Assembly (NCBI GenBank): GCA_024128875.1
Contig: JAMYFF010000011.1
Span: 53,129-117,128, forward strand
Direction: 5' to 3'
Length of the DNA stretch: 64,000 bases
Source: Salinilacustrithrix flava
GTDB taxonomy: Bacteria; Actinomycetota; Acidimicrobiia; Acidimicrobiales; Salinilacustritrichaceae
The notes beneath the pieces were generated by a model, which saw only the letters and a program-made list of their open reading frames with translations, was not told the origin of the DNA and did no database searches. Positions 33,001 through 40,342 of the stretch are shown piece by piece (the first letter of the stretch is position 1; each line of letters begins with the position of its first letter). The translations under genes were made by a program, and so were the position numbers.

Positions 33001-34185
33001 TCAGCGGGGCGGCCTCGGAAGCCCGAGCGCCTTCATGGCGATCATGTCCCGCTGGACCTCGTTGGTCCCCCCACCGAAGGTGAGGATCAGTGCCGAGCGG
33101 TACATCCGCTCGATACGGCCCTTGAGCACCGAGCCCGGGGAGTCGCCCTTGATGTAGGCCTCCTCGCCGAAGCACTCCATGAGCAGCCGGTACGCCTCGG
33201 TGTAGAACTCCGTGCCGAACACCTTCGTCGCCGAGGCGTCGCCCGGCGTCACGCCGTCGGCGTCGACGCCCCAGGCGATCTTCCAGTTGATGAGCTTGAG
33301 GAACTCGGCCTTGGCGTGGACCCGGCCGAGGTTCGCTCGGACCCAATCGTGGTCGATCACCCGTCGACCATCTGCGGTCTTGGCCTCCTTGGCCCACATC
33401 ACGGTCTCCCGCAGTGCGTTGGTGACCCCGGCAGCCGAGCACAGCGCCACGCGCTCGCGGTTGAGCTGGCCGGTGATGAGCCGCCAGCCGCCGTTCTCCT
33501 CGCCCACGAGCGCGGAGGTGGGGACGCGGACGTCCTCGTAGAACGTCTGGCTGGTCGTCGCACCGGTGACCGTGGGGACCGGCGACCAGGAGAACCCCTC
33601 GCTGTCCGTCGGGACGAGCAGCACCGACAAGCCCTGGTGCTTCTTGGTCTCCTGGCTCGTGCGGACCGCCAGCCAGACGTAGTCGGCGTTCTCGATGAGG
33701 CTCGTCCACATCTTCTGGCCGTTGACCACGTACTCGTCCCCGTCGCGATCGGCACGGGTCGTCAGCGCCGCCAGATCGGTGCCCGCGTCGGGCTCGGAGT
33801 AGCCGATGGAGAAGTGGAGCTCGCCGGCGAGGATCTTCGGGAGGAAGAAGTCGCGCTGCTCCTTGGTGCCGTACTCCATGATCGTCGGCCCGACCGTGTT
33901 GATGGTCAGGAACGGCACCGGAGCGCCGGCGATGCTCGCCTCGTCCGTGAAGATCGCCTGCTCGAGCATCGTGCGGTCCTGGCCGCCGTACTCCTCGGGC
34001 CAGCCGATGCCGAGCCAGCCGTCCGAGCCCATCTGGCGGACGATCTCGCGGTACGCGCTGCCGTAGTCGCCGTCACCCTCGCCGCCGACGAGCGCCTCCC
34101 GGCGTTCCGGCGTCATGAGCTCGGCGAAGTACTCGCGCAGCTCGAGCCTGAGCTCCTCCTGGCTTTCGTCGAATGCGATGTGCAT
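33001..34185 (-). CDS. fadE26: Acyl-CoA dehydrogenase, FadE26 (ChsE4)-like subunit
   Basis: A 394-residue acyl-CoA dehydrogenase. It is very similar to mycobacterial FadE26/ChsE4: LREYFAELMTPERREAL, ASIAGAPVPFLTINTVGPTI, LHFSIGYSEPDAGTDLA, NGQKMWTSLIENADYVWLAV, NLGRVHAKAEFLKLINW and LILTFGGGTNEVQRDMIAM. With the FadE27-like protein it should form the ChsE4-ChsE5-type heterotetramer acting on long-chain steroid-CoA. ATG 34185 is chosen for GAGGAGGAATCG just upstream, not the in-frame ATG at 34215. It heads the operon under operator j. Confidence 0.94.
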   Translation of the reverse strand: MHIAFDESQEELRLELREYFAELMTPERREALVGGEGDGDYGSAYREIVRQMGSDGWLGIGWPEEYGGQDRTMLEQAIFTDEASIAGAPVPFLTINTVGPTIMEYGTKEQRDFFLPKILAGELHFSIGYSEPDAGTDLAALTTRADRDGDEYVVNGQKMWTSLIENADYVWLAVRTSQETKKHQGLSVLLVPTDSEGFSWSPVPTVTGATTSQTFYEDVRVPTSALVGEENGGWRLITGQLNRERVALCSAAGVTNALRETVMWAKEAKTADGRRVIDHDWVRANLGRVHAKAEFLKLINWKIAWGVDADGVTPGDASATKVFGTEFYTEAYRLLMECFGEEAYIKGDSPGSVLKGRIERMYRSALILTFGGGTNEVQRDMIAMKALGLPRPPR

Positions 34186-34219
34186 CGATTCCTCCTCGGA
34201 ACGTGAGTTCCTCATCTAC

Positions 34220-34233
34220 TAGAACCCGTTTCA
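34220..34233. promoter_or_regulatory. KstR-type operator j (exact consensus)
   Basis: TAGAACCCGTTTCA matches all fixed positions and lies 48 nt upstream of the fadE26-like start at 34185. It is in the 84-nt gap after the racemase gene. Confidence 0.76.
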
Positions 34234-34269
34234 ATTCTTATCGGCTCGCCGTCACCGCTGTCCAGTACC

Positions 34270-35403
34270 TCATGCCACGGCTCGCCCTTCGCGCAGCTGC
34301 TCGATCTCCCGCTGCTGAAATCCCGCCTCGGCCAGCACCTCATCGGTGTGGGACCCCGCGGTCGGTGCGGTCACCCGAACCTCGCTCACCGTGCGGTCGA
34401 AGCGGGGCGCCGGTGCGGGCTGCAGCTGCCCGTCGACCTCGACGTAGGCCTCCCGCGCTCGGTTGTGCTCGTGGTCGGCGACCTCGGACAGCTCGAGCGC
34501 CGGGGCGAAGCACGCGTCGGTCCCCTCGAGCAGCTCGCACCACTCGTCGCGGGTGCGGGTGCGGAACACCGTGGCGATGCGCTCCTTGGCCGCTGGCCAC
34601 GTGGAGGGGTCCATCTGGGGACCGAGCTCGTCGGGATCGATCCCGAGCCGGTCCAGCAGCTCGGCGTAGAACTGGGGCTCGATCGCGCCGACCGAGACCC
34701 ACTTGCCGTCAGAGGTCTCGTACGCGTCGTAGAAGTGAGAACCGGAGTCGAGCATCCCCCGCCCCCGGCCGGGCCACTGCGCACGCCCCGGGAAGAAGGG
34801 CGCCATCAGCAGCGCCGAGCCCTCGACCATGGCCGCGTCGACGGTCTGGCCCTCACCGGTGGCTCGGGCGTGGACCAGCGCGGCGAGCACGCCGAACGCG
34901 AGGAGCATGCCCCCGCCGCCGAAGTCGCCGACGAGGTTGAGCGGAGGCGTGGGTGGTTGGCCGGCCCGTCCGACCGACGCCAGCACGCCACCGAGCGCGA
35001 TGTAGTTGATGTCGTGTCCGGCGGCGTGGGCGAGCGGGCCGGACTGCCCGAACCCCGTCATCCGGCCGTACACGAGTGCACGGTTCCGGGCATGGCACTC
35101 GGCCGGGCCGAGGCCCAGGCGCTCGGTGACCCCGGGACGGAAGCCCTCGATCAGCGCGTCGGCACCCTCGATGAGGCGCAGGACCGTCTCGGGTCCCTCG
35201 GGATGCTTGAGATCGACGGCCACCGAGCGCTTCCCACGCGCCAGGACCCCTCCGGTCGCGCCGAAGCCCGCCTGCTTCGCGTACGGCGGACGGTCCACCG
35301 TGATCACATCGGCACCCGCATCCGCGAGCACCATCCCGGCGAAGGGCGCCGGGCCGATCCCGGCGAGCTCGACGACCCGGCAGCCACTGAGCGGCCCGGC
35401 CAT
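34270..35403 (-). CDS. mcr: Alpha-methylacyl-CoA racemase (AMACR/MCR-like)
   Basis: A 377-residue family III CoA-transferase-fold racemase. It interconverts (2R)- and (2S)-methylacyl-CoA, which lets beta-oxidation of branched sterol side chains proceed. Catalytic residues correspond to those of mycobacterial MCR: His130 in AGHDINYIALGG, Asp160 in VGDFGGGGMLL and Glu242 in GAIEPQFYAELLDRLG. GIGPAPFAGMVLADAGADVI marks the N-terminus. Start ATG 35403 overlaps by one base the stop of a possible 20-codon leader ORF. It follows the aldehyde dehydrogenase in the same operon. Its presence beside fadE26/27 and a CYP125-like gene supports a side-chain pathway. Confidence 0.93.
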   Translation of the reverse strand: MAGPLSGCRVVELAGIGPAPFAGMVLADAGADVITVDRPPYAKQAGFGATGGVLARGKRSVAVDLKHPEGPETVLRLIEGADALIEGFRPGVTERLGLGPAECHARNRALVYGRMTGFGQSGPLAHAAGHDINYIALGGVLASVGRAGQPPTPPLNLVGDFGGGGMLLAFGVLAALVHARATGEGQTVDAAMVEGSALLMAPFFPGRAQWPGRGRGMLDSGSHFYDAYETSDGKWVSVGAIEPQFYAELLDRLGIDPDELGPQMDPSTWPAAKERIATVFRTRTRDEWCELLEGTDACFAPALELSEVADHEHNRAREAYVEVDGQLQPAPAPRFDRTVSEVRVTAPTAGSHTDEVLAEAGFQQREIEQLREGRAVA

Positions 35404-35465
35404 CAGCGCAGGACCTGGAGCTCGCGGAGCTCCTCGGGGGACACCGCCGCGGTCTGATCGGTCAT
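35403..35465 (-). CDS. Possible 20-residue leader peptide before the racemase gene
   Basis: ATG 35465 opens a frame MTDQTAAVSPEELRELQVLR whose TGA overlaps the racemase ATG (TGATG). It fills most of the 68-nt gap after the aldehyde dehydrogenase. The peptide is helical and hydrophilic with no recognised family. It has no strong ribosome site. It could be a coupling ORF that delivers ribosomes to the racemase gene, or chance. Confidence 0.25.
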   Translation of the reverse strand: MTDQTAAVSPEELRELQVLR

Positions 35466-35471
35466 CTCGGC

Positions 35472-36944
35472 TCAGGCTCCGACCGGGGTCTGCCCACCGC
35501 CAGCGTGCCCGGCCGGCACGTTGAGCTGGGTGGACTCCAGGTAGGCCTGCAGGCCCTCGGGGCCCATCTCGCGTCCAAGGCCGGACTGCTTCCAGCCCCC
35601 GAAGGGGGCGTGGAACGCGAGCGTGAACCCGTTCACGGTGATGCTCCCCGTCTGCACGCGGCGGGCGAGCTCGATGCCGTGCTCGACGTCTGCGCTCCAC
35701 ACGGAACCGGAGAGGCCATAGGACGAGTCGTTGGCGATGCGGAGCGCATCGGCCTCGTCCTCGAAGGGGATCACCGAGACCACGGGTCCGAAGATCTCCT
35801 CCTGGGCGATGGTCATGGAGTTGTCGACACCGGCGAACACCGTGGGCTCCACGAACCAGCCCCGATCGAGGTCCTGGGGCCGTCCTCCGCCGATCACCAG
35901 CTTGGCGCCCTCGTCGCGCCCGGCTGCGATGTAGTGCTCGACGCGGTCGCGCTGGCGCTCGGCCACGAGCGGCCCCACGGTGGTGGCGGGGTCGAACGGG
36001 TCGCCGACGATCTGCGCCTTGGTCAGCTCGACCAGCCGGTCCACCACCTCGTCGTGGCGGCCACGAGACGCCAGGATCCGCGTCTGCGCCACGCAGGCCT
36101 GCCCGGTGTTCATGGTGGCGGCTTGGTGGAGCTGTGGCATCGCGACATCGAGGTCGACGTCGTCGAGGATGATCGCGGCGGACTTCCCGCCGAGCTCGAG
36201 CGTCACCCGCTTGAGCTGCTCACCGCACAGGGAGGCGATGCGCCGACCAGCGGTCGAGCTCCCGGTGAAGCCGATCTTGTCGACATCGGGGTGGCGCACC
36301 AGGTGCTCGCTCACCTCACGCCCCGCGGGGACGACGTTGAGCACACCGGCAGGGAGGCCGGCCTCCTCGACGATCTCGGCGAGCAGGAAGGCGTCCAGCG
36401 GCGTCTCGGGGGCGGGCTTGAGCACGATGGTCGCGCCCGCCGCGAGCGCCGGTGCCACCTTGAGCATCGTCACGAACATGGGGACGTTCCACGGCACGAT
36501 CGCGCCAACGACGCCCACAGGCTGCTGGCGGACCAGCGTCTGGCCCATGGCGCCGGTCCGCAGCTCCTCGAAGGGGAACTCGCGGGCGAGCTCGGTGTAG
36601 TAGTCGAGGACCATGATCGACGCCCACGCCTGGGCGCCGATCGACCAGGAGATCGGGGACCCGTTCTGCTCGGTGATCAGGCGAGCGATCTCCTCGGCCC
36701 GCTCCTTCATGATGGCGCTGATCCGCGCCATCACGTCGGCCCGCTCGTCAGGGCTCGTGCGGGACCACGGACCGGTGTCGAAGGCGGAGCGAGCCGCGGC
36801 GACCGCTCGGTCGATGTCGGCGGTGGACGCGTGGGGCACACGACCCACGACCTGCTCCGTGCTCGGCGAGATGACCTCGATCACCTCGTCCGACGTCGGC
36901 TCGACCCACTCCCCACCGATGGGCAGTCGCTCATGCTGGTGCAT
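35472..36944 (-). CDS. Aldehyde dehydrogenase (NAD(P)+-dependent)
   Basis: A 490-residue ALDH-superfamily enzyme. The catalytic Glu250 is in TLELGGKSA and Cys284 in NTGQACVAQTR; GFTGSSTAGRRI and EEIFGPVVSVIPF are also present. It oxidises an aldehyde to an acid, here plausibly the terminal aldehyde produced from a P450- or ADH-oxidised side chain, ready for CoA activation. ATG 36944 is preferred because AGGAGGAGC stands 5 nt before it. Operator k is 66 nt upstream. It forms an operon with the racemase. Confidence 0.94.
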   Translation of the reverse strand: MHQHERLPIGGEWVEPTSDEVIEVISPSTEQVVGRVPHASTADIDRAVAAARSAFDTGPWSRTSPDERADVMARISAIMKERAEEIARLITEQNGSPISWSIGAQAWASIMVLDYYTELAREFPFEELRTGAMGQTLVRQQPVGVVGAIVPWNVPMFVTMLKVAPALAAGATIVLKPAPETPLDAFLLAEIVEEAGLPAGVLNVVPAGREVSEHLVRHPDVDKIGFTGSSTAGRRIASLCGEQLKRVTLELGGKSAAIILDDVDLDVAMPQLHQAATMNTGQACVAQTRILASRGRHDEVVDRLVELTKAQIVGDPFDPATTVGPLVAERQRDRVEHYIAAGRDEGAKLVIGGGRPQDLDRGWFVEPTVFAGVDNSMTIAQEEIFGPVVSVIPFEDEADALRIANDSSYGLSGSVWSADVEHGIELARRVQTGSITVNGFTLAFHAPFGGWKQSGLGREMGPEGLQAYLESTQLNVPAGHAGGGQTPVGA

Positions 36945-36996
36945 CTTCGCTCCTCCTGTCGCCGCGGTCGCGCTCACGACCGCATCGGGTCGGGAC

Positions 36997-37010
36997 AGTA
37001 ACGCGTTCTA
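36997..37010. promoter_or_regulatory. KstR-type operator k (one mismatch)
   Basis: AGTAACGCGTTCTA has the core AACGCGTT and deviates from consensus only at the first base. It is 66 nt upstream of the aldehyde dehydrogenase start. Confidence 0.68.
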
Positions 37011-37032
37011 GTTTCCTGTGCAGCGGCACTGT

Positions 37033-38532
37033 TCAGAGGAGCTCGTAGCGCGGGGTTCCCTCGTCACCGGGAGCGATGCGGACCTCGCTCCCCACGAGGC
37101 TCCGCCCGACCAGCTCCGAGGCCAGCTCGGGATCCGCCGGCTGCGCACCCGACCGGCTGCCGTCGGGCCAGCTCACGATCACCGGTGCGGCCGACTGCGT
37201 GCCGTCGCGGTCATGGAAGACCGTCATGGCCTCGACCGTGGCCCGGCCGCGACGATCCAGCGCGATCTCCACGCTGTCCTCGCGCAGGGAGGCCTCGACG
37301 TCGGAGCAGTCCACGTGCCGGAACCCACGGGGCGGGGGCGTGCCTCCGTAGACCCCGGCCGCGTGGGAGGTGACCAACCCGCCGAGCCCCGATGCCCACG
37401 CCAGCTGGTCCGGCTGCTCCCTGCACCGCTCGACGAGGCAGGCGATCGCGTGTGTGCCGTAGTTGCCGCCCGGTCCGCCGAAGAAGGGCAGCCCCCCGGT
37501 GACCGAGAGGCCGCGAGCGTCGAGCGGGTCGATGCCGAGGGCGGCCGTGGCGTACTGCACCGCGGACGGGAAGCACGAGTAGATGTCGATGATGCCGAGG
37601 TCGTCGGCCCCGATCCCGGCGGCGCCGAGGGCTCGCTCGGCGACCGCGTCCAGCGCGCCGGAGCGGGCGAGGCGGCGCCGTCGTGACGGGAGGTCCGCCT
37701 CGTCGCACGCGGCTGCCGACCAGGGGAACACCATGCGATCGGCCGGGACCCCGGCATCTCGAGCCGTGCCCACGGTGGTCACCACGACGGCGGCGGCCTG
37801 GTCGACCGTGGGGAAGGCGTTCATCACCTTGGTGTAGGGCTCGCCGACCAACCGGTTGTCGGCTCGGACCTCGGCGATCTCGGCGGCGCTCCGCTCGTGG
37901 GGGAACCAGGCGACGTCGGGCCACCGCGCCGCGGCGCGGGTGAAGGGCGCCAGGACCTCGCCGAGCCAGGCACGCTGCTCGGCCGGTGTGCGCCCGGCCT
38001 CGGCGGCGAACACGCTCTCGAGCAGGGCGTAGGAGATGGCCGGCAGCAGCGACTGCGCCTGCACCTCGGCGTTGGCCACCTGGTACGGCGGGGGGAGCCG
38101 CCGATCACCCCCGTCACCGCCCCGCATCTGCCCGGTCCAGGTCGCGTCTTCGGCACCGGGACGGGACCGCGCCAGACGCACCGCGGAGGCGTCGGCCAGG
38201 GCGCCCGCCACCAGGACGGCGTCGTGGCGGCCAGTCCTCACGGCGTCGCAGGCAGCCGCCACGAGCTTCTGGGGCATGGCGCCGTTGATGCGCCCGATCC
38301 CGACCTCGGCTCCGGGCCGATCGAGGCGGTCAGCCAGCAGCGCCGCCGAGTCCTCGTCGGCGATGCTGATCGGCTGGGTGACGATCGACGTCAGGCGACC
38401 CCGGAGCGAGCCGCCGGCGTCGCCCAGCGCCGCTCGAGCCGCGACCTCGAGCAGGTCGAGGGCGTCGACGACGTCGTCGGACCGGTTGGCGACCTGACCG
38501 ACGCCGACGATCACCGGGCTGGATGGGTCCAT
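37033..38532 (-). CDS. Thiolase-like protein with extra C-terminal domain (TLP1-like)
   Basis: A 499-residue thiolase-superfamily protein of the type-1 thiolase-like group (TLP1). The core has VIVGVGQVANRSDDVVD, the IIDIYSCFPSAVQYA motif and LPFFGGPGGNYGTHAIA; about 100 extra C-terminal residues likely form the OB-like additional domain. The usual nucleophile region reads INGAMPQKLVAAA, with no Cys at the expected place. It resembles the 517-residue product of 53713-55266. It is the second gene after an Rv3520c-like LLM enzyme, 11 nt downstream. Lipid-binding or carrier roles have been proposed for TLP1; function here unknown. Confidence 0.85.
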   Translation of the reverse strand: MDPSSPVIVGVGQVANRSDDVVDALDLLEVAARAALGDAGGSLRGRLTSIVTQPISIADEDSAALLADRLDRPGAEVGIGRINGAMPQKLVAAACDAVRTGRHDAVLVAGALADASAVRLARSRPGAEDATWTGQMRGGDGGDRRLPPPYQVANAEVQAQSLLPAISYALLESVFAAEAGRTPAEQRAWLGEVLAPFTRAAARWPDVAWFPHERSAAEIAEVRADNRLVGEPYTKVMNAFPTVDQAAAVVVTTVGTARDAGVPADRMVFPWSAAACDEADLPSRRRRLARSGALDAVAERALGAAGIGADDLGIIDIYSCFPSAVQYATAALGIDPLDARGLSVTGGLPFFGGPGGNYGTHAIACLVERCREQPDQLAWASGLGGLVTSHAAGVYGGTPPPRGFRHVDCSDVEASLREDSVEIALDRRGRATVEAMTVFHDRDGTQSAAPVIVSWPDGSRSGAQPADPELASELVGRSLVGSEVRIAPGDEGTPRYELL

Positions 38533-38543
38533 CGGCTCGCCGC

Positions 38544-39584
38544 TCAGGCGCCGAGGATGACGTCGGCCACGAGACGGATCTGGTCGAGATCGCGCCCACC
38601 GATGACGAGGTGCGTGATGCCGGCCTCCTCCCAGGCTGCCAGGTCGTCGCGGATCTGCTCCTTCGTGCCCACGAGGTTGATGTCGGCCACGGCCTCGCGG
38701 GGCACGGCTGCGATGGCCTTGTCGCGCTCGCCCTCGTAGAAGAGGTCCTGGATCTCGTCGGCCTCCTTCTCGTACCCCATGCGGGCGAAGACGTTCTTGT
38801 GGAAGTTCATCTCCTTGGCCCCCATGCCGCCGATGTAGAAGGCGAGGCCGCTCTTCATCTGGTCGAGCACCGCATCACGATCGTCGGTCACCACCACGCC
38901 GCAGTTGGCCGCGATCTCGAAGCTCGCTCGATCTCGACGGGCGCCAGGCCGGGCGAAACCCTCGTCGAGCCACTCGTTGTACATCCCGGCGACCTTCGGG
39001 GAGTAGTAGATGGGCAACCAGCCGTCGGCGATCTCTGCGGTGAGCGCGACGTTCTTCGGGCCCTCGCTGCCGATCCAGATCGGAAGGTCCTCGCGCAGGG
39101 GGTGCACGATGGGCTTGAGCGGCTTGCCCATGCCGAGGGCACCCTCGCCCGTGTACGGCAACGGGTAGTGGGGGCCGTCGCTGGTGACCGGACCCTGGCG
39201 AGCGAGCACCTGACGGATGATGTCGACGTACTCCCGCGTCCGACCGAGCGGCTTGCCGAAGGGCCGGCCGTACCAACCCTCGACGACCTGCGGCCCCGAC
39301 AGACCCAGCCCCAGCGTGTGGCGCCCACCGCTGAGGTGGTCGAGGGTGAGCGCGTGCATGGCGACCGAGGTGGGCTGGCGCGCCGAGATCTGCACGACGG
39401 CGGTGGCCAGACGGATCGTGGAGGTGCTCGACCCGACCCATGCCAGGGGCGAGAAGGCATCCGATCCCCACGACTCGGCGGTGAAGACGATGTCGTAGCC
39501 GAGCTTCTCGGCCTCCAGGACCTTCTCCAGCGTGTCCGTGGGTGGTTGCGCCTGCCAGTAGCCGAGCTGAAGACCGAGCTTCAT
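38544..39584 (-). CDS. F420-dependent LLM oxidoreductase, Rv3520c-like
   Basis: A 346-residue luciferase-like oxidoreductase. It matches mycobacterial Rv3520c almost block for block: MKLGLQLGYWQAQPP, ESWGSDAFSPLAWVGSST, LGLGLSGPQVVEGWYGRPF, GPKNVALTAEIADGWLPI and YNEWLDEGFARPGARR. Rv3520c lies in the mycobacterial cholesterol regulon next to the ltp3/ltp4 genes and is predicted to use F420. ATG 39584 follows GGAGGTCTCCTC. Operator l starts 46 nt upstream. It is co-transcribed with the TLP1-like gene. The substrate is presumably a steroid intermediate, not established. Confidence 0.93.
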   Translation of the reverse strand: MKLGLQLGYWQAQPPTDTLEKVLEAEKLGYDIVFTAESWGSDAFSPLAWVGSSTSTIRLATAVVQISARQPTSVAMHALTLDHLSGGRHTLGLGLSGPQVVEGWYGRPFGKPLGRTREYVDIIRQVLARQGPVTSDGPHYPLPYTGEGALGMGKPLKPIVHPLREDLPIWIGSEGPKNVALTAEIADGWLPIYYSPKVAGMYNEWLDEGFARPGARRDRASFEIAANCGVVVTDDRDAVLDQMKSGLAFYIGGMGAKEMNFHKNVFARMGYEKEADEIQDLFYEGERDKAIAAVPREAVADINLVGTKEQIRDDLAAWEEAGITHLVIGGRDLDQIRLVADVILGA

Positions 39585-39616
39585 GAGGAGACCTCCGTCG
39601 TGTGGTTCCGAATTAT

Positions 39617-39630
39617 TAGAACAGATTCTA
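39617..39630. promoter_or_regulatory. KstR-type operator l (one mismatch), overlaps a stop codon
   Basis: On the minus strand it reads TAGAATCTGTTCTA, identical to operator e, and begins 46 nt before the LLM start at 39584. The TAG at 39628-39630 is the stop codon of the upstream hydrolase gene. Confidence 0.72.
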
Positions 39631-40311
39631 TTCTTGCGCGCGACTTCCGGCGAACGTCGTCTGGATCCAGTCGAGCAACCGCAGCTCGACGTGCTCGGCG
39701 ACACCGGAGAGCCCGTGGCCCGCCCCGGGCAGGATCTCGACCTCACCGTGGCCGCCGGCGAGCAGCTGGACCTGGCGGCTGCTCGCCGCGGGGACGATCT
39801 CGTCGTCCTCACCGTGGATCAGCAGGAAGGGGCGAGGCGCCAGAGCGGCTGCGGGCTGACATCCGGCCGACTGCGTCGACAGCGTCGCCACGCCGACCAC
39901 GGCAGATGGGATGGCGGCGCCGAGGTTCACGGCCACGGCGCCACCGAAGCTGTGGCCCACGACCGCGAACGCTCGAGCTCCCCGCTGGGCGGCGAGGTCG
40001 GCCACGGCACCGGCGTCCACGACGCAGCGCTCCAGGTCTCCGGGTCGGCGGTAGTGGATGCGGATCGCGCCGATGCCCGACGTCGCCAGACGCCGTCCGA
40101 GCCGGTGGTAGAGGGCGCCGGCGGGCCCGAGGGTGCCACCCAGACCACCACCGAGGAGGATGACCACGCGCGATGCGTCGGACGGTCCGTGCCACAGGGC
40201 GAGGAGCAACCCCTCCGGGGTGAAGACCTCGATCTGGCGCAGCGCGTCGTCGACGACGACCTCGTCGACGCCCAGGGGGTCGAGCAGGTCGATGGGGCGC
40301 AGACGCTCCAC
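39628..40311 (-). CDS. Alpha/beta-hydrolase
   Basis: A 227-residue alpha/beta-hydrolase. The nucleophile motif GHSFGGAVAVN gives Ser121, the acid is probably in HGEDDEIVP and the base in GAGHGLSG. Glycine-rich LLGGGLGG near residue 53 may form the oxyanion hole. Start GTG 40311 has no strong ribosome site. It is the last gene of the long minus-strand run from 47112, 31 nt after the MFS gene, and its stop codon lies inside operator l. Substrate unknown; an ester, thioester or dienelactone are all possible. Confidence 0.82.
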   Translation of the reverse strand: MERLRPIDLLDPLGVDEVVVDDALRQIEVFTPEGLLLALWHGPSDASRVVILLGGGLGGTLGPAGALYHRLGRRLATSGIGAIRIHYRRPGDLERCVVDAGAVADLAAQRGARAFAVVGHSFGGAVAVNLGAAIPSAVVGVATLSTQSAGCQPAAALAPRPFLLIHGEDDEIVPAASSRQVQLLAGGHGEVEILPGAGHGLSGVAEHVELRLLDWIQTTFAGSRAQE

Positions 40312-40342
40312 GAGATGCCGTCGATCGCCCGGACCCGGGCGG

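Noticed and set aside
30541..34185. The fadE-fadE-P450 operon read as the mycobacterial igr operon (fadE28-fadE29-cyp125)
   Set aside because: Block-by-block comparison from memory fits FadE26 (ASIAGAPVPFLTIN, LGRVHAKAEFLKLINW) and FadE27 (RLTLWQAAWR, HRVAHAVVHLHGG) better than FadE29/FadE28.
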